Assembly (NCBI GenBank): GCA_016794525.1
Contig: JAEUJY010000167.1
Coordinates: forward strand, 1-64,000
Direction of reading: 5' to 3'
Length of the DNA: 64,000 bases
DNA from: Myxococcales bacterium
GTDB lineage: Bacteria; Myxococcota_A; Polyangia; Haliangiales; Haliangiaceae
Part shown: positions 37,801-45,200 of the stretch, one piece after another
How positions within the stretch are numbered: the first letter of the stretch is position 1
Layout: each line of letters starts with the position of its first letter
Made by a program: the position numbers and the translations under genes
The notes under the pieces: model-generated
Told to the model about the DNA's origin: nothing
Database searches by the model: none
Seen by the model: only the letters and a program-made list of their open reading frames with translations

Positions 37801-38070
37801 GAGCTCGTCGGCCAGCGCCGCGCCGTGGGCCGCGAGGTCCTGCCCCGCCCGCAACAGCCGCTGCCGCAGCGTCAGCCGCTGGTGGCGCGCGGTCGTGCCG
37901 TGGCGATCGCGCCAGGTCGCGAGCAGCGCGTCGACCTCGTCGAGCGCGCCGCGGTGCTGCAGCTCGATCGCGCGCCAGTAGTCGTGGTCTTCGCTGCCGG
38001 GCACCAGCCGGGCCAGCGCCGCGGCGCGATCGTCGGAGAGGGCCAGCGCTTCGAGCTGCTCGATGTCCAT
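31900..38070 (-). CDS. Giant 2056-residue protein of unknown function with A2M-like beta modules
   Basis: The ATG at 38070 is preferred to that at 38079, because a TACGAT -10-like word overlaps the latter and lies seven bases before the former. There is no signal peptide or membrane helix. About 1-420 are helical. From 420 to 990 and again near 1900, beta-strand segments with Gly/Pro turns (GTYVIELIGGGRASR, PGEYQAQVG) suggest stacked macroglobulin-like sandwiches. A Pro/Ala/Gly hinge lies near 995-1030 and a basic/Met hinge (MMMM at 1352-1355) near 1325-1360. Then come an EWAEHNWW segment and a helical-repeat region. The C-terminus has YVKCYARLRGG and YKDGYTDVCGRFDY. No thioester motif was found. 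Role unknown. Confidence 0.85.
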   Translation of the reverse strand: MDIEQLEALALSDDRAAALARLVPGSEDHDYWRAIELQHRGALDEVDALLATWRDRHGTTARHQRLTLRQRLLRAGQDLAAHGAALADELGVSFHHQPDAALAADRYPTALDPALLDEPTLIARALERGRGLAELTAHGVRWLKPDGLDAARRRQYLERIDRVGAPGLVEAVAADLAETSSRGFGSLAVHGQLTAADLTLLERLRPALRVDPNFVAAKLTRRRPPEHVDWTDDLGARVAYLDDLAAQVAGLPRAFAPLQALVGYHRLACDVRLGTFDRARLVAYLGLPRAGAGASRAVRARYEKDGLIAVEQGLAAAVALPPIGDDSDVVRRYVEAVLADDDGADLAEVLDGVWLTQVRAEVRLLAGADDPRWAGQLGADAVAALRERVELELLPINPSRWARDAEVSLAVAVKHVPTLRVRVFRINTAAWFAARGADVDLAIDLDGMTAGWEEVRELAAPPMVRQVVRLPLPACARPGTYVIELIGGGRASRALIRKGDLRLASRPTAAGLAIDVVDERGQACPAASLWLGGREFRAGVDGAIALPFSTRPGPTPALVVDGDVAVATAVELRGEGYQLDVAWLLDRQGLVAGEVAAAVARVSLRLGGVPVSRALLEDAFLEITTVDRKAVTATHRQPLPLADDADAEIEVAVPIDARQVGLAIGGRVRVVSEQRTLDLRADRTYAIGTMHDGDATAAMYLRPAPDGLRLGLYGKSGEPRPGRAVALALTVRAVTWPIEVTLATDERGELRLGALPGVTGVTATCGDLSQRFAFDELAPVVARTQVVREGEPVVLPAPTDRTGAAPRPLAWQVIERRGGAPLRDVTADVHAEPGALRLERLRPGEYQAQVGDAAYRVVVVPAAIAAVRGWAPLPDGLIELTARPPTTAAVALTADGGLRVSVRGGSAATRVHVVASALAPAPVEDPRLPAAVREPGGQRGRLGRASYLSGRDIGDEYRYVLDRQRLPRRPGVLLDKPSLLLNPWALRTTSTATQQARAGAPFAAPAPAPAMGAAGYGGAMARERGGGGGASDDPAFATYDFLAAPARVLANLAPDAAGEVAVAAAALGDAAQLHVVIVDPSATTAHRLVRATAPLAVRDRRLAAPLPLDRHVREDRRLAAVPAASSIAVVDRATSRVELVDTVDKLYRALCALSGDATLASWDFLPRWASLPEAERRTLYSRHACHELALFIHGKDRAWFDRALKPYLAAKLHPTFVDHWLIDADLTPYLAPHRLARLNALELALLARRHPEVGPVLHRRLADAVELIAPDPGADDRLVDTIVAGGALGGDGFGEKMAAAAEADEPAPQELARGISMAAPAATMAPPKAKKAASRRRSAELADEADDQKGDMMMMREEQAPMYRAADRTQEWAEHNWWQRRIDAIGPELIAAARLWRDLAAHRDGPFLSPHVVDAATSLPAAMAALAFLDLPFAAQPHAVVAHGAGATVTAGSHAIAAVVEVATVPGPPNQQVLIGQSYFRADDRYTWEGAEQVEKYVTGELVAGVVYACQIVVTNPTSRSQALAVLHQIPAGAIAVGGAIATATTRCRLDPYESTTIEYRFYFPAAGRFDHYGAQVTRAADAAALLLAAIPPRALDVVAVPTTVDPTSWPHLAQHGTLDDVCAYLAGQNLGRVDLAAIAWRCHDRAAFARIVDTLAARRVYDDTLWSYALCHRDRARTAEWLATRGADLGDLGPVFASPLVSWEPVERGTYQHLEYAPLINARAHRLGDRRTILNDGLAAQWQAFVEQLAHRPRPRGEDYLAAAHYLFAMDRPDEAIAWLARVDATASQAALQRDYLRAYAAVVGGELAVARGALAPYRDHPVDRWRTRFGALAELVAEAEGGAAPTAALDADNREQVLAAAARATPTLAVRVDGEHVVIDHAGVERAEVRLYRVDLELLFSRQPFFGADASRFGFIEAGRVEALALPATGPTRWPLPDDLRRHALVVEAVATGARASATHFAHQLAIAVTAPYGRVQVRHAATGAPRIAAYVKCYARLRGGAVQFYKDGYTDVCGRFDYATLSTDDLDRVERFALLVVDDQAGAAVVEAAPPPR

Positions 38071-38168
38071 CGCCGCCATCGTATCGCCGCGGTTCCGGAT
38101 GGTCGGGCCAGGGGCACCGCAAGATCGGGAGTGGCGGCGTTTTCGGCCGCGGGCCCGACGGTGCGTAG

Positions 38169-38174
38169 TACGGT
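38169..38174 (+). promoter_or_regulatory. -10-like TACGGT six bases before a GTG start
   Basis: TACGGT, then six bases, then GTG at 38181. No clear -35. It shares the short intergenic space with the TACGAT word of the divergent giant-protein gene. Confidence 0.4.
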
Positions 38175-38180
38175 CGGGGC

Positions 38181-38903
38181 GTGGTCCGCCCGCTCGCCGT
38201 GCTCGCCGCCATCGCCGCGTTGACCCTCGCGGTCGACGACGCCGACGCGCGCAAGCACAAGCGCACGCCGACCAAGTCCAAGCGCCACAAGCACGTGCGC
38301 CACCACCGCCCCAACATGCCCGACGGCTGGGCGTGGCCGCCGACCCGCGAGATGCGCGCGGCGGGCAAGGCGTGCACCGACGAGCTCGATCGCCGCGGCG
38401 TGGCGTGGAAGCCGGCCAAGGCCGAGCGTAAGATCACCACGCCGATCACCGTGCCGGCGATGGTGTTCGGTGGCGTCAAGCTGGTGCCGACCTTCCGCAA
38501 GCCGCCGTTCGTGATGGACTGTCAGCTGGCGCGGGCGCTGACGATCCACGGCGAGGCGCTGTTCGCGCGCGGCGTGCGCGAGCTGCACTTCTCGCGCATC
38601 TACGGCTACACCCAGGTGCGCACCCGCGGCCGCACGCTCAGCGCGCTGTCGCGCCACGCGCTCGGGCTCGCGGTCGACATCCGCGCCGTCGTCGACGACA
38701 CCGGCCACAAGGGCGTCGTGCTCGGCGACTACCTCGCCGGCGATGCGCTCTTGGCCGCGGTCGAGACCTACCTCAACGACTCGGGCGGCTTCCGGATGGT
38801 GCTGACGCCGCGCAACGATCCCAAGAGCCACTACGATCACTTCCACGTCGAGGCCCGCGCCGACTACCGCGCGCCGGCGCCGTCGGGCAAGCCGCGGTCG
38901 TGA
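38181..38903 (+). CDS. Extensin-like C-terminal-domain protein, probable peptidoglycan peptidase
   Basis: 240 residues from GTG. A signal peptide (about 1-23) is followed by a Lys/His-rich stretch and an extensin-family catalytic domain. FVMDCQLARAL, the RHALGLAVDIRA motif (His and Asp of the zinc site) and SHYDHFHVEAR (second and third His) match the LAS fold shared with D,D-carboxypeptidases. It probably cleaves peptide cross-links in peptidoglycan in the periplasm. The M28 peptidase starts inside its stop codon (GTGA), so the two peptidases are co-made. Confidence 0.83.
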   Translation: MVRPLAVLAAIAALTLAVDDADARKHKRTPTKSKRHKHVRHHRPNMPDGWAWPPTREMRAAGKACTDELDRRGVAWKPAKAERKITTPITVPAMVFGGVKLVPTFRKPPFVMDCQLARALTIHGEALFARGVRELHFSRIYGYTQVRTRGRTLSALSRHALGLAVDIRAVVDDTGHKGVVLGDYLAGDALLAAVETYLNDSGGFRMVLTPRNDPKSHYDHFHVEARADYRAPAPSGKPRS

Positions 38904-39802
38904 GGGCGCTGGCGCGCGGCGCGCTGGCGCTGGCCGTCGCCGCCTGCGCCGACGACGCTCCCGGCGACGGTCCCGACGCCGCCGCCACCTGTCGCGCGCC
39001 GACCGCCGCGCCGGCGTGGCTGGACGGCTACCTGGCGACGACGATCGCGAAGCTCAGCGGCGCCGCCGACGTGGCCCCCGGCGTGCGCCTGGCCGATCGC
39101 GCGACGGTCGCGCGGCGCGCCGCCGCGCAGCGGTTCGCGCTCGACGAGCTGGCCGCGGCCGGCCTCCCGGCGGCGCTCGACGACTACGGCACCGGCGCCA
39201 ACGTCACCGCCGAGCTGCCGGCGACCGCCGCCGCCCCCGGCCCGCTGGTGCTGGTGGGCGCGCACCTCGACAGCGTCGCCGGCAGCCCCGGCGCCGACGA
39301 CAACGCCAGCGGCGCCGCGGCGGTGCTGGCCACGGCGCGGATGCTGACCGAGGTGGCGTGCCGCGATCGCCCGGTGCGGTTCGTGCTGTTCGATCAGGAG
39401 GAGGTCGGGCTGATCGGCTCGACCTACCTCGCCAGCGCGCTGCGCCAGGCCGGGACCGCGGTGGCCGCGGTGCACACCGTCGATCAGATCGGCTGGGACG
39501 GCGACGGCGATCGTCGCCTCGAGATCGAGCAGCCGACCGCCGCGCGCCTGGCCGAGTACCAGGCCGCGGCGACGACGCTGGGGCTCGCGGTGACGGCGAC
39601 CGCGAGCGGCCGCACCGACCACGTGGCGTTCCGCGAGGCCGGCTTCGACGCGGTCGGCGTCAGCGAGGAGTTCACCGGCGGCGACGCCACGCCGCACTAC
39701 CACGCCGCGACCGACACCGCGGCGACGCTGGATCTGCCGTTCGTCGCGCTCGGCGCCCGCCTGGTGGCGCTGGTGATCGCGCGCGAGGTCGGCGCGCCGT
39801 AG
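38900..39802 (+). CDS. M28-family zinc aminopeptidase lipoprotein
   Basis: 300 residues from GTG at 38900. A lipobox VAAC places the lipidated Cys at 16. The M28 zinc-site residues are present: His122 in GAHLDS, Asp133 in GADDNASG, the Glu167-Glu168 pair in DQEEVG, an Asp in VDQIGWD and the His pair in ATPHYHAATDT. It would act as an aminopeptidase on extracellular or periplasmic peptides, fitting a predatory or scavenging lifestyle. It is coupled to the extensin-like gene. Confidence 0.9.
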   Translation: MRALARGALALAVAACADDAPGDGPDAAATCRAPTAAPAWLDGYLATTIAKLSGAADVAPGVRLADRATVARRAAAQRFALDELAAAGLPAALDDYGTGANVTAELPATAAAPGPLVLVGAHLDSVAGSPGADDNASGAAAVLATARMLTEVACRDRPVRFVLFDQEEVGLIGSTYLASALRQAGTAVAAVHTVDQIGWDGDGDRRLEIEQPTAARLAEYQAAATTLGLAVTATASGRTDHVAFREAGFDAVGVSEEFTGGDATPHYHAATDTAATLDLPFVALGARLVALVIAREVGAP

Positions 39803-39814
39803 CCCGCGCCCGCC

Positions 39815-41131
39815 CTACCCGTCGATGCCGTCGCCGGCCAGCTCGGCGGCGCTGGCGGCGCGCGGCACGGTGCCCGCGGGGTGCGCGTACCAGCCGGGGT
39901 CGGCGTCGCCGGTGAGCCCGTCGCGCACCTTCACGATCGTGAACATGCCGCCCATGTCGATCGCGCCGTATTGGCCCTTGCCGCCGCGCATCGAGATCGC
40001 GTTGTCGGGCAGATCCATCTGCATCATGTCGGCCATGCCGGTCGTGCCCATCGTCATGTAGCCGGGGGCGAGCTTGCGGATCCGGCCGTCGACGCCCTGG
40101 ACGTCGGCGCCCAGCCAGTTGGGCACGTCGTGGCCCATCTGGTTCATCGCGTGGTGGGTCATGTGGCAGTGCAGCGGCCAGTCGCCTGGCTGGTCGGCGA
40201 CGAACTCGATCACCCGCACCGAACCGACCGGCACCCACACCGTCGTCTCGGGCCAGCGCGCGCCCGGCGGCACCTGCCCGCCGTCGGTCTCGACGACGGT
40301 GAAGCGGTGGCCGTGGAGGTGGATCGGGTGGCCGTCCATCGGCCCCAGGTTGCCGATGCGGATGCGCACCAGGTCGCCGGTGGCGGCGGTGAGCGGCGTC
40401 GTCGCCGGGAACGCCTTGCCGTTCCACGCCAGCTGGTTGAAGTCGCTCATCGCCAGCGGATCGGGCCGGCGCGCGCCGGGCACGATCTTCCACTCGTGGG
40501 CCATCATCACGAAGTCGCGCACGCGGCGCTCGCTGGCCGGCCGGCGCTTCGGGTGCACGACGATCATGCCGACCATGCCCAGCGCGATCTGGGTCATCTC
40601 GTCGACGTGCGGGTGGTACATGAACGTGCCGGCGTGGGGCAGCACGAACTCGTAGCGCCAGGTCTCGCCGGGCGGGATCGTCGGCTGGGTCAGGCCGGCG
40701 ACGCCGTCCATGCCGTTGGGCACCACCAGGCCGTGCCAGTGCACGGTGGTCGCCTCGGGCAGCTTGTTGGTGACGTAGATGCGCACGCGCTCGCCCTCGG
40801 TGGCCTCGATCACCGGGCCCGGCGTGCCGCCGTTGTAGCCCCAGGTGTCGATCACCAGGCCGGGCGCCACCTCGTGGCGGATCGGCTCGGCGACGAGGTG
40901 GTAGACGCGCACGCCGCCGACCTTGCGGCCGGTGAGGACGCGACCGTCGGGCACGATCAGCGTGCTGCCGGCGGACGTGGCGCTCGGCGCCGCGGCGACC
41001 GCGGGAGCGGGCGCGGCCGGCGGCGGCGCGGCCGGCGCAGCCGGCGGGGCTGGCTGGGCGACGGCGCGGCGCGCGATCGCGGTGGCGACGCCAGCCGCGA
41101 GGGACGTGGAGAGCAGATCTCGACGACGCAT
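39815..41131 (-). CDS. Tat-exported multicopper oxidase
   Basis: 438 residues. The N-terminus MRRRDLLSTSLAAGVATA is a twin-arginine signal. All four copper-binding motifs are present: HWHG (131-134), HPH (173-175), HPIHLHGH and HCHMTHHAMNQM, supplying the type 1, 2 and 3 sites, so it should be an active laccase or cuprous oxidase. Late Met-rich segments (MTMGTTGMADMMQMD) resemble Cu(I)-binding regions of CueO-type enzymes. It follows a TolC-like lipoprotein gene by 10 bases, suggesting periplasmic copper detoxification. Confidence 0.92.
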   Translation of the reverse strand: MRRRDLLSTSLAAGVATAIARRAVAQPAPPAAPAAPPPAAPAPAVAAAPSATSAGSTLIVPDGRVLTGRKVGGVRVYHLVAEPIRHEVAPGLVIDTWGYNGGTPGPVIEATEGERVRIYVTNKLPEATTVHWHGLVVPNGMDGVAGLTQPTIPPGETWRYEFVLPHAGTFMYHPHVDEMTQIALGMVGMIVVHPKRRPASERRVRDFVMMAHEWKIVPGARRPDPLAMSDFNQLAWNGKAFPATTPLTAATGDLVRIRIGNLGPMDGHPIHLHGHRFTVVETDGGQVPPGARWPETTVWVPVGSVRVIEFVADQPGDWPLHCHMTHHAMNQMGHDVPNWLGADVQGVDGRIRKLAPGYMTMGTTGMADMMQMDLPDNAISMRGGKGQYGAIDMGGMFTIVKVRDGLTGDADPGWYAHPAGTVPRAASAAELAGDGIDG

Positions 41132-41141
41132 GGTGGCTCCG

Positions 41142-42497
41142 TCAGTGCGCGCCGGGCGCGCTGGTGGTGGTGGTGGTGGTGAGGGACGCCGCCGCGGGCG
41201 CGGCCGGCGCGAGGGTGACGCCGTGGCGCAAGGCCGCGACCACGACCTCGGCGCGGGCCAGGCGCAGCCGCGCCGTCAGCGCCGCTTGCTCCGCCATCGC
41301 CTGATCGCGACGCGCGGCCAGCAGCTCGAACGGGCTGGCGTTCATCGCGTTGTAGTGACGCACGGTCTCGGCGACGACGTGGCGGGTCAGCGGCACCACC
41401 ACGTCGGCGAGGTGGCGCGCCTCGGCGTACGCCGCGCGCGCCTCGAGCTGCGCCGCGCGGGCGGCGGCGCGCAGCTCGATCTCGGCCGCGCCCTGCTGCG
41501 CGGTGGCGACCGCGGTCCGCGCGCGGGCGGCGGCGGCGCCGCCGGCGTCGCCCGACCACAGCGGGATGCCGACGCGCAGCGCCGGGCCCACGGTCCAGCC
41601 GTCGGCGCCGTGCTCGCCGACCGCGCCGATCGCCAGGCCGGGCAGCCACGCCGCGATCGTGCGGGCCCGGGCGTCGCTGGCGGCGGCGCGGCGATCGGCG
41701 GCGGCGGCCTCCAGCACCAGGCTGTGCGCGACGGCGGCGGCCTCGAGGTCATCGACCGCGGGCGCCGCGGCCGGCAGCGGCGGCAGCTCGTCGCCGAGCT
41801 GCCAGCCGGTGGCGTCGCCGCTGATCCCGAGCGCGTCGTCGAGCGCGATCCGCGCCTGCGCCACCGCGGTCTCGGCGCGCGCGACGTCGACCCGCGCCAG
41901 CTCGCGCGCGCTGGCGGCGCGGGCCCGGGCCAGCTCGGTGGTGCCACCCGACGCCGCGATCCGCTCGGTCAGCTCGGCGGCGGTCGCGAGCGTGTCGTAC
42001 GCGTCCTGGGCCAGCGCGCGCTGCGCCACCGCCGCGGCCGCGTCGAGCCAGGCCAGCTCGGCGCGGGCGGCCAGCCGCAACAGCTCGCTGGCGGCGCGGG
42101 CCTGCGCCGCGGCCAGCTGCGCCTCGCCCGCGGCGCGCCGCGGCGCCGCGGTGATCAGGTCGACGACGTCGTGCACGACCGCGACGTCGAGCGTCGGGTC
42201 GTCGCCGGTCAGGCGCGCCTCGAGCTCGACCTCGGTGTGGCCGAGGCCGCGGCGCCGGCCGAGGTCGCCGGCGGCGATGCCCAGCTCGGCGCGAGCGGCG
42301 GCGGCCCGCGGGTGGTGGGCGACGGCGATCACCACCGCGTCGGCGCGCGTGATCGGCCGCGCCAGCCGGATGGCCGAATCGTCGCCGACGCCGACGCCGA
42401 TGCGGTCGTAGATCAGCCGGTGCACTGGCGCCTGGACGGCGCCGACGCTAGGCGCGCAGGCGGCCAGCGCCAGCGCGAGCAAGGAGAGACGAGTCAT
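41142..42497 (-). CDS. TolC-family outer-membrane efflux lipoprotein
   Basis: 451 residues from ATG at 42497, behind GGAG; the lipobox LAAC puts the lipidated Cys at 14, so the longer start is unlikely. Long Ala/Arg/Glu-rich alpha-helical hairpins, with two repeated halves (about 75-215 and 255-420), are the OEP/TolC pattern. It would form the outer-membrane channel of a metal efflux system. The membrane-fusion and RND pump genes that usually go with it are not in this window. It ends in a Thr-rich tail. Confidence 0.85.
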   Translation of the reverse strand: MTRLSLLALALAACAPSVGAVQAPVHRLIYDRIGVGVGDDSAIRLARPITRADAVVIAVAHHPRAAAARAELGIAAGDLGRRRGLGHTEVELEARLTGDDPTLDVAVVHDVVDLITAAPRRAAGEAQLAAAQARAASELLRLAARAELAWLDAAAAVAQRALAQDAYDTLATAAELTERIAASGGTTELARARAASARELARVDVARAETAVAQARIALDDALGISGDATGWQLGDELPPLPAAAPAVDDLEAAAVAHSLVLEAAAADRRAAASDARARTIAAWLPGLAIGAVGEHGADGWTVGPALRVGIPLWSGDAGGAAAARARTAVATAQQGAAEIELRAAARAAQLEARAAYAEARHLADVVVPLTRHVVAETVRHYNAMNASPFELLAARRDQAMAEQAALTARLRLARAEVVVAALRHGVTLAPAAPAAASLTTTTTTSAPGAH

Positions 42498-42577
42498 GAC
42501 AGCTCCGTAGCGTGAGATCGAATCGCGCCGACCACGGCGCACCATCCCCGTCACCGATCAGGTCGCCACCCGATCGG

Positions 42578-42964
42578 TCACAAGCGCAGCGCGCAGTGGC
42601 GCAGCCACGACGGTGGCCCGATGGCCCGCACCTCGATCAGCGGCGCCGGCGCGACGACCAGCGCGCGCGCTAGCGGCGCCACCGCGATGACCGCCGTCGG
42701 CGCGACCGCCGCGGGCATCGCCGCGATCACCGCAGGCGGCGCCGGCCGCGCCCCCGGGGCGGGCGCGTCGATCGTGCAGCAGCGCGGCGCGATCGACGGC
42801 TCGGGCGCCGCCTCGTGGCGCGGACAGCACCGGCATTCGGCGCGCTCGCGCACCGGGCCGACGCTGGCGATCGCCCACCCGCGCTGCCCCAGCAGCACCG
42901 CCACCAGCGTCGCCGTGGCGAGCACGAGGTGGGGCACGCGGCCGAGGCGCATGCGGACGACCAT
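42578..42964 (-). CDS. Small Cys-rich exported protein ahead of the TolC-like gene
   Basis: 128 residues from ATG at 42964 (a second Met is at residue 5). A signal or membrane segment (about 8-28) precedes a Cys cluster: ECRCCP and PRCCTID, five Cys within about 30 residues with a His between them. The rest is an Ala/Pro/Val-rich tail. Small proteins with Cys and His after a signal often lead metal-resistance operons; here it precedes a TolC-like protein and a copper oxidase. A metal-binding role is inferred. The family is not recognised. Confidence 0.55.
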   Translation of the reverse strand: MVVRMRLGRVPHLVLATATLVAVLLGQRGWAIASVGPVRERAECRCCPRHEAAPEPSIAPRCCTIDAPAPGARPAPPAVIAAMPAAVAPTAVIAVAPLARALVVAPAPLIEVRAIGPPSWLRHCALRL

Positions 42965-43005
42965 GCGGCATGCCCCCGCCGCCGTCAACCCGGCGCCCAG
43001 GGTGC

Positions 43006-43011
43006 TACCAT
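43006..43011 (+). promoter_or_regulatory. -10-like TACCAT eight bases before a GTG start
   Basis: TACCAT, with GTCAAC 16 bases upstream (42984-42989) as a possible -35. The GTG start at 43020 follows after eight bases. The 55-base divergent space to the Cys-rich protein gene is shared. Confidence 0.4.
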
Positions 43012-43019
43012 CCTCGACG

Positions 43020-43895
43020 GTGCGCGCCGCCGTCCTCTGCCTACCCGCGCTGTTCGGGTGCAACCAGGTGTTCGGCCTCGATCCGCCGCGCCTGCCCGAC
43101 GCCGCCGCGATCGACGCGCGGCCGGCCTGCGGCGACCCAGGCGGCGCCCCCGACGAGGACGGCGACGGCTTCCGCGACGAGTGCGACAACTGCCCGCACG
43201 TCAAGCAAAGCGGCGACAGCGAGCGCAAGGACGACGACGGCGACCTGATCGGCGCGGCGTGCGACCCGCACAAGACGGCGCCGGATCGGATCGTCGCCTT
43301 CGAGCGCTTCGACCAGCCCACGCTCCCGTCGCAGCTGCACCCCCTGGCCGACGCGGCCGGCGGCAGCTGGATCGTCGCCGGGGGCGACCTGGTGGCCAGC
43401 GGCACCACGCCCGGCACCGACATGCTGGCCCGGCTCGACGTCGGCCTCGCCGGGGTGACCATCGACGTCGACCTCACGCTGCCCGCCAGCCTGCCGCTGC
43501 TGGCGAAGGGCACCACCCAGAGCGTCGGCGTGTGGGTCGACGTCGAGCCGCCCCCCGGCACCGCGCCGTACGATCCCACCTTCCCGCGTGGCGTCGTGCT
43601 CGAGGTCCTCGAGGCCCAGGGTCTACAGCTCGACCAGAAGGCGCACCTGGTCGACACCACCACCAACCTCGGCGACGACACCAACGCCGCGCCCGATCTG
43701 TTCGCGGCCAGCGCGCGCTACCGCGTGATCCTGACCTGCGAGGGCGACGGGCAGTGCACCGGCGAGGTCTGGCGCGACGGGACGCGGCTCGACACGCTGC
43801 TGCTCGCCGCGACGACGCGCCCCGGCTCGGTCGGCCTGCGCAGCTACGGCGTCGACGCCCGCTTCCACCACCTGATGGTCTACGCGCCGATGTGA
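43020..43895 (+). CDS. Lipoprotein with thrombospondin type 3-like calcium repeats
   Basis: 291 residues from GTG at 43020, chosen because a lipoprotein signal begins there (LPALFGC). After a linker, DEDGDGFRDECDNCPH and a second KDDDGDLIGAACDPH segment are thrombospondin type 3 repeats, which bind calcium. The remaining 200 residues look like a jelly-roll or LamG-type beta sandwich. Probably a surface protein; ligand unknown. Its 3' end overlaps the convergent serine hydrolase gene by 16 bases. Confidence 0.75.
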   Translation: MRAAVLCLPALFGCNQVFGLDPPRLPDAAAIDARPACGDPGGAPDEDGDGFRDECDNCPHVKQSGDSERKDDDGDLIGAACDPHKTAPDRIVAFERFDQPTLPSQLHPLADAAGGSWIVAGGDLVASGTTPGTDMLARLDVGLAGVTIDVDLTLPASLPLLAKGTTQSVGVWVDVEPPPGTAPYDPTFPRGVVLEVLEAQGLQLDQKAHLVDTTTNLGDDTNAAPDLFAASARYRVILTCEGDGQCTGEVWRDGTRLDTLLLAATTRPGSVGLRSYGVDARFHHLMVYAPM

Positions 43896-45157
43896 CGCCG
43901 CCCGTCGCGCGGCACCCTGCGCGCGATCGTCGACAGCAGCCACCACAGCGACGCCAGCCCCGGCGACAGCGCCGGCTTGCCGGTGGTCATCAGCGCCGCG
44001 GCCAGGTCGCGCTCGGGGTCGGCCCACACGAAGACGTTGGTGAAGCCGAGGTGGCCGAAGGCCTTGGGCGTGCCCAGCCCGAACGGGCTGGTGACGTGCG
44101 AGCCCAGCAAGAAGCCCGCGCCGTAGCGGATCGGCGCGCCCAGCGTGAGGTCGAGCTCGAGGTAGCTCTGCTCGGCGATCGCCCGCGCGATCGTCCGCGG
44201 CTCGAACACCCGCACGCCGCCCAGCGTGCCGCCGTCGAGCAAGAGCTGCATGAAGCGCGCGGCGTCGCTGGCGCTGGTGCAGATGTTGCCCGCCGGGATC
44301 ACCGCGTGCAGGAACCGCGGATCGTTGGAGATGCGCACCGCGTCGCTGAACCCCACCGACAGCGCGCGCTTGATGAAGCCGGCCAGCGGCGGCACCACCG
44401 GCGGCCCGGTGAACGCGTTCTCGGCGACGTCGCGCAGCCGCGCCGGCGCCACGCCGAAGCCGAAATGCCCCAGGCCCAGCGGCCGGCTGATCTCGTCTTG
44501 CAGGAACGTCTGCACGTCCTTGCCGGTCACCCGCTCGATCACCGCGCCCAGCACGTAGCCGCCGGTCAGCGCGTGGTAGCCGAGCCGACGGCCCGGCCGC
44601 CACACCGGCGCCTGCTCGCACAAGAGGCCCAGGATCTCCGCCGGCCGGCCCAGCAGGTTGGGATCGGCGAACTCCGGCGGGATGCGCGGGATGCCGGCGC
44701 GGTGGGTCAGCACGTGGCGCAGCGTGATGCGGTGCTTGCCCTTCTTGCCGAACTCCGGGATGTAGTGCGCGACCGGGTCGTCGAGGTGGATCTGGTGGCG
44801 CTCGTCGAGCAGGTGCACCAGCATCGCGGTGACCATCTTCGACGCCGAGAACATGCAGTACAGGCCGTCGTGGCGCGCCGGCACCTTGCGCACGTCGGCG
44901 GCGTCGGCCGGGCCGTTGCCGCGGGCGTGGCCGATCGCCCGGTCGAGGATGACCTTGCCGCGGCGGCGCAGGCACAGCGCCAGCGCCGGGTACAGGCCGC
45001 TGTCGTAGGCCGCGACCGCCGCGCCCCAGATCGCGTCGACGTCGGCGGTGCTGACCCCGGCGGCGGCCGGGTCGCCCTCGGGCCCGATCGACGTGACCTC
45101 GAGCGCGGGGTACGGGCGGATCAGCGTCTCGAGTCCACGGCGCAACAGAGCCGGCAT
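43880..45157 (-). CDS. Serine beta-lactamase-like hydrolase (class C/esterase type)
   Basis: 425 residues from ATG at 45157, where the family homology begins. The nucleophile motif is S-A-S-K at 104-107 (CMFSASKMVTA). The following LLDERHQIHLDDPVAHYIPEF, the LRHVLTHRAGIP segment and the YHALTGGYVLG Tyr motif are typical of the beta-lactamase/D,D-peptidase/EstB family. The third motif appears as FGHLGF near the C-terminus. No signal peptide, so it is probably cytoplasmic and more likely an esterase than an antibiotic-degrading enzyme. Confidence 0.87.
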   Translation of the reverse strand: MPALLRRGLETLIRPYPALEVTSIGPEGDPAAAGVSTADVDAIWGAAVAAYDSGLYPALALCLRRRGKVILDRAIGHARGNGPADAADVRKVPARHDGLYCMFSASKMVTAMLVHLLDERHQIHLDDPVAHYIPEFGKKGKHRITLRHVLTHRAGIPRIPPEFADPNLLGRPAEILGLLCEQAPVWRPGRRLGYHALTGGYVLGAVIERVTGKDVQTFLQDEISRPLGLGHFGFGVAPARLRDVAENAFTGPPVVPPLAGFIKRALSVGFSDAVRISNDPRFLHAVIPAGNICTSASDAARFMQLLLDGGTLGGVRVFEPRTIARAIAEQSYLELDLTLGAPIRYGAGFLLGSHVTSPFGLGTPKAFGHLGFTNVFVWADPERDLAAALMTTGKPALSPGLASLWWLLSTIARRVPRDGRRHIGA

Positions 45158-45200
45158 CGTGGAAGCATCGGCGCCGGCCGGCGGCGACGCAAGTTCCCCG

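Noticed and set aside
31553-38500. Very long alternative frames across the giant-protein gene (over 2000 codons on either strand)
   Set aside because: Long open frames in other phases are expected at this G+C content. Their translations are Arg/Ala/Gly/Pro-rich without domains, while the chosen frame shows structured segments, a plausible start and a -10-like word.
43880-45157. Antibiotic-resistance beta-lactamase
   Set aside because: It lacks a signal peptide and has family features shared by esterases and D,D-peptidases; nothing points to antibiotic hydrolysis.
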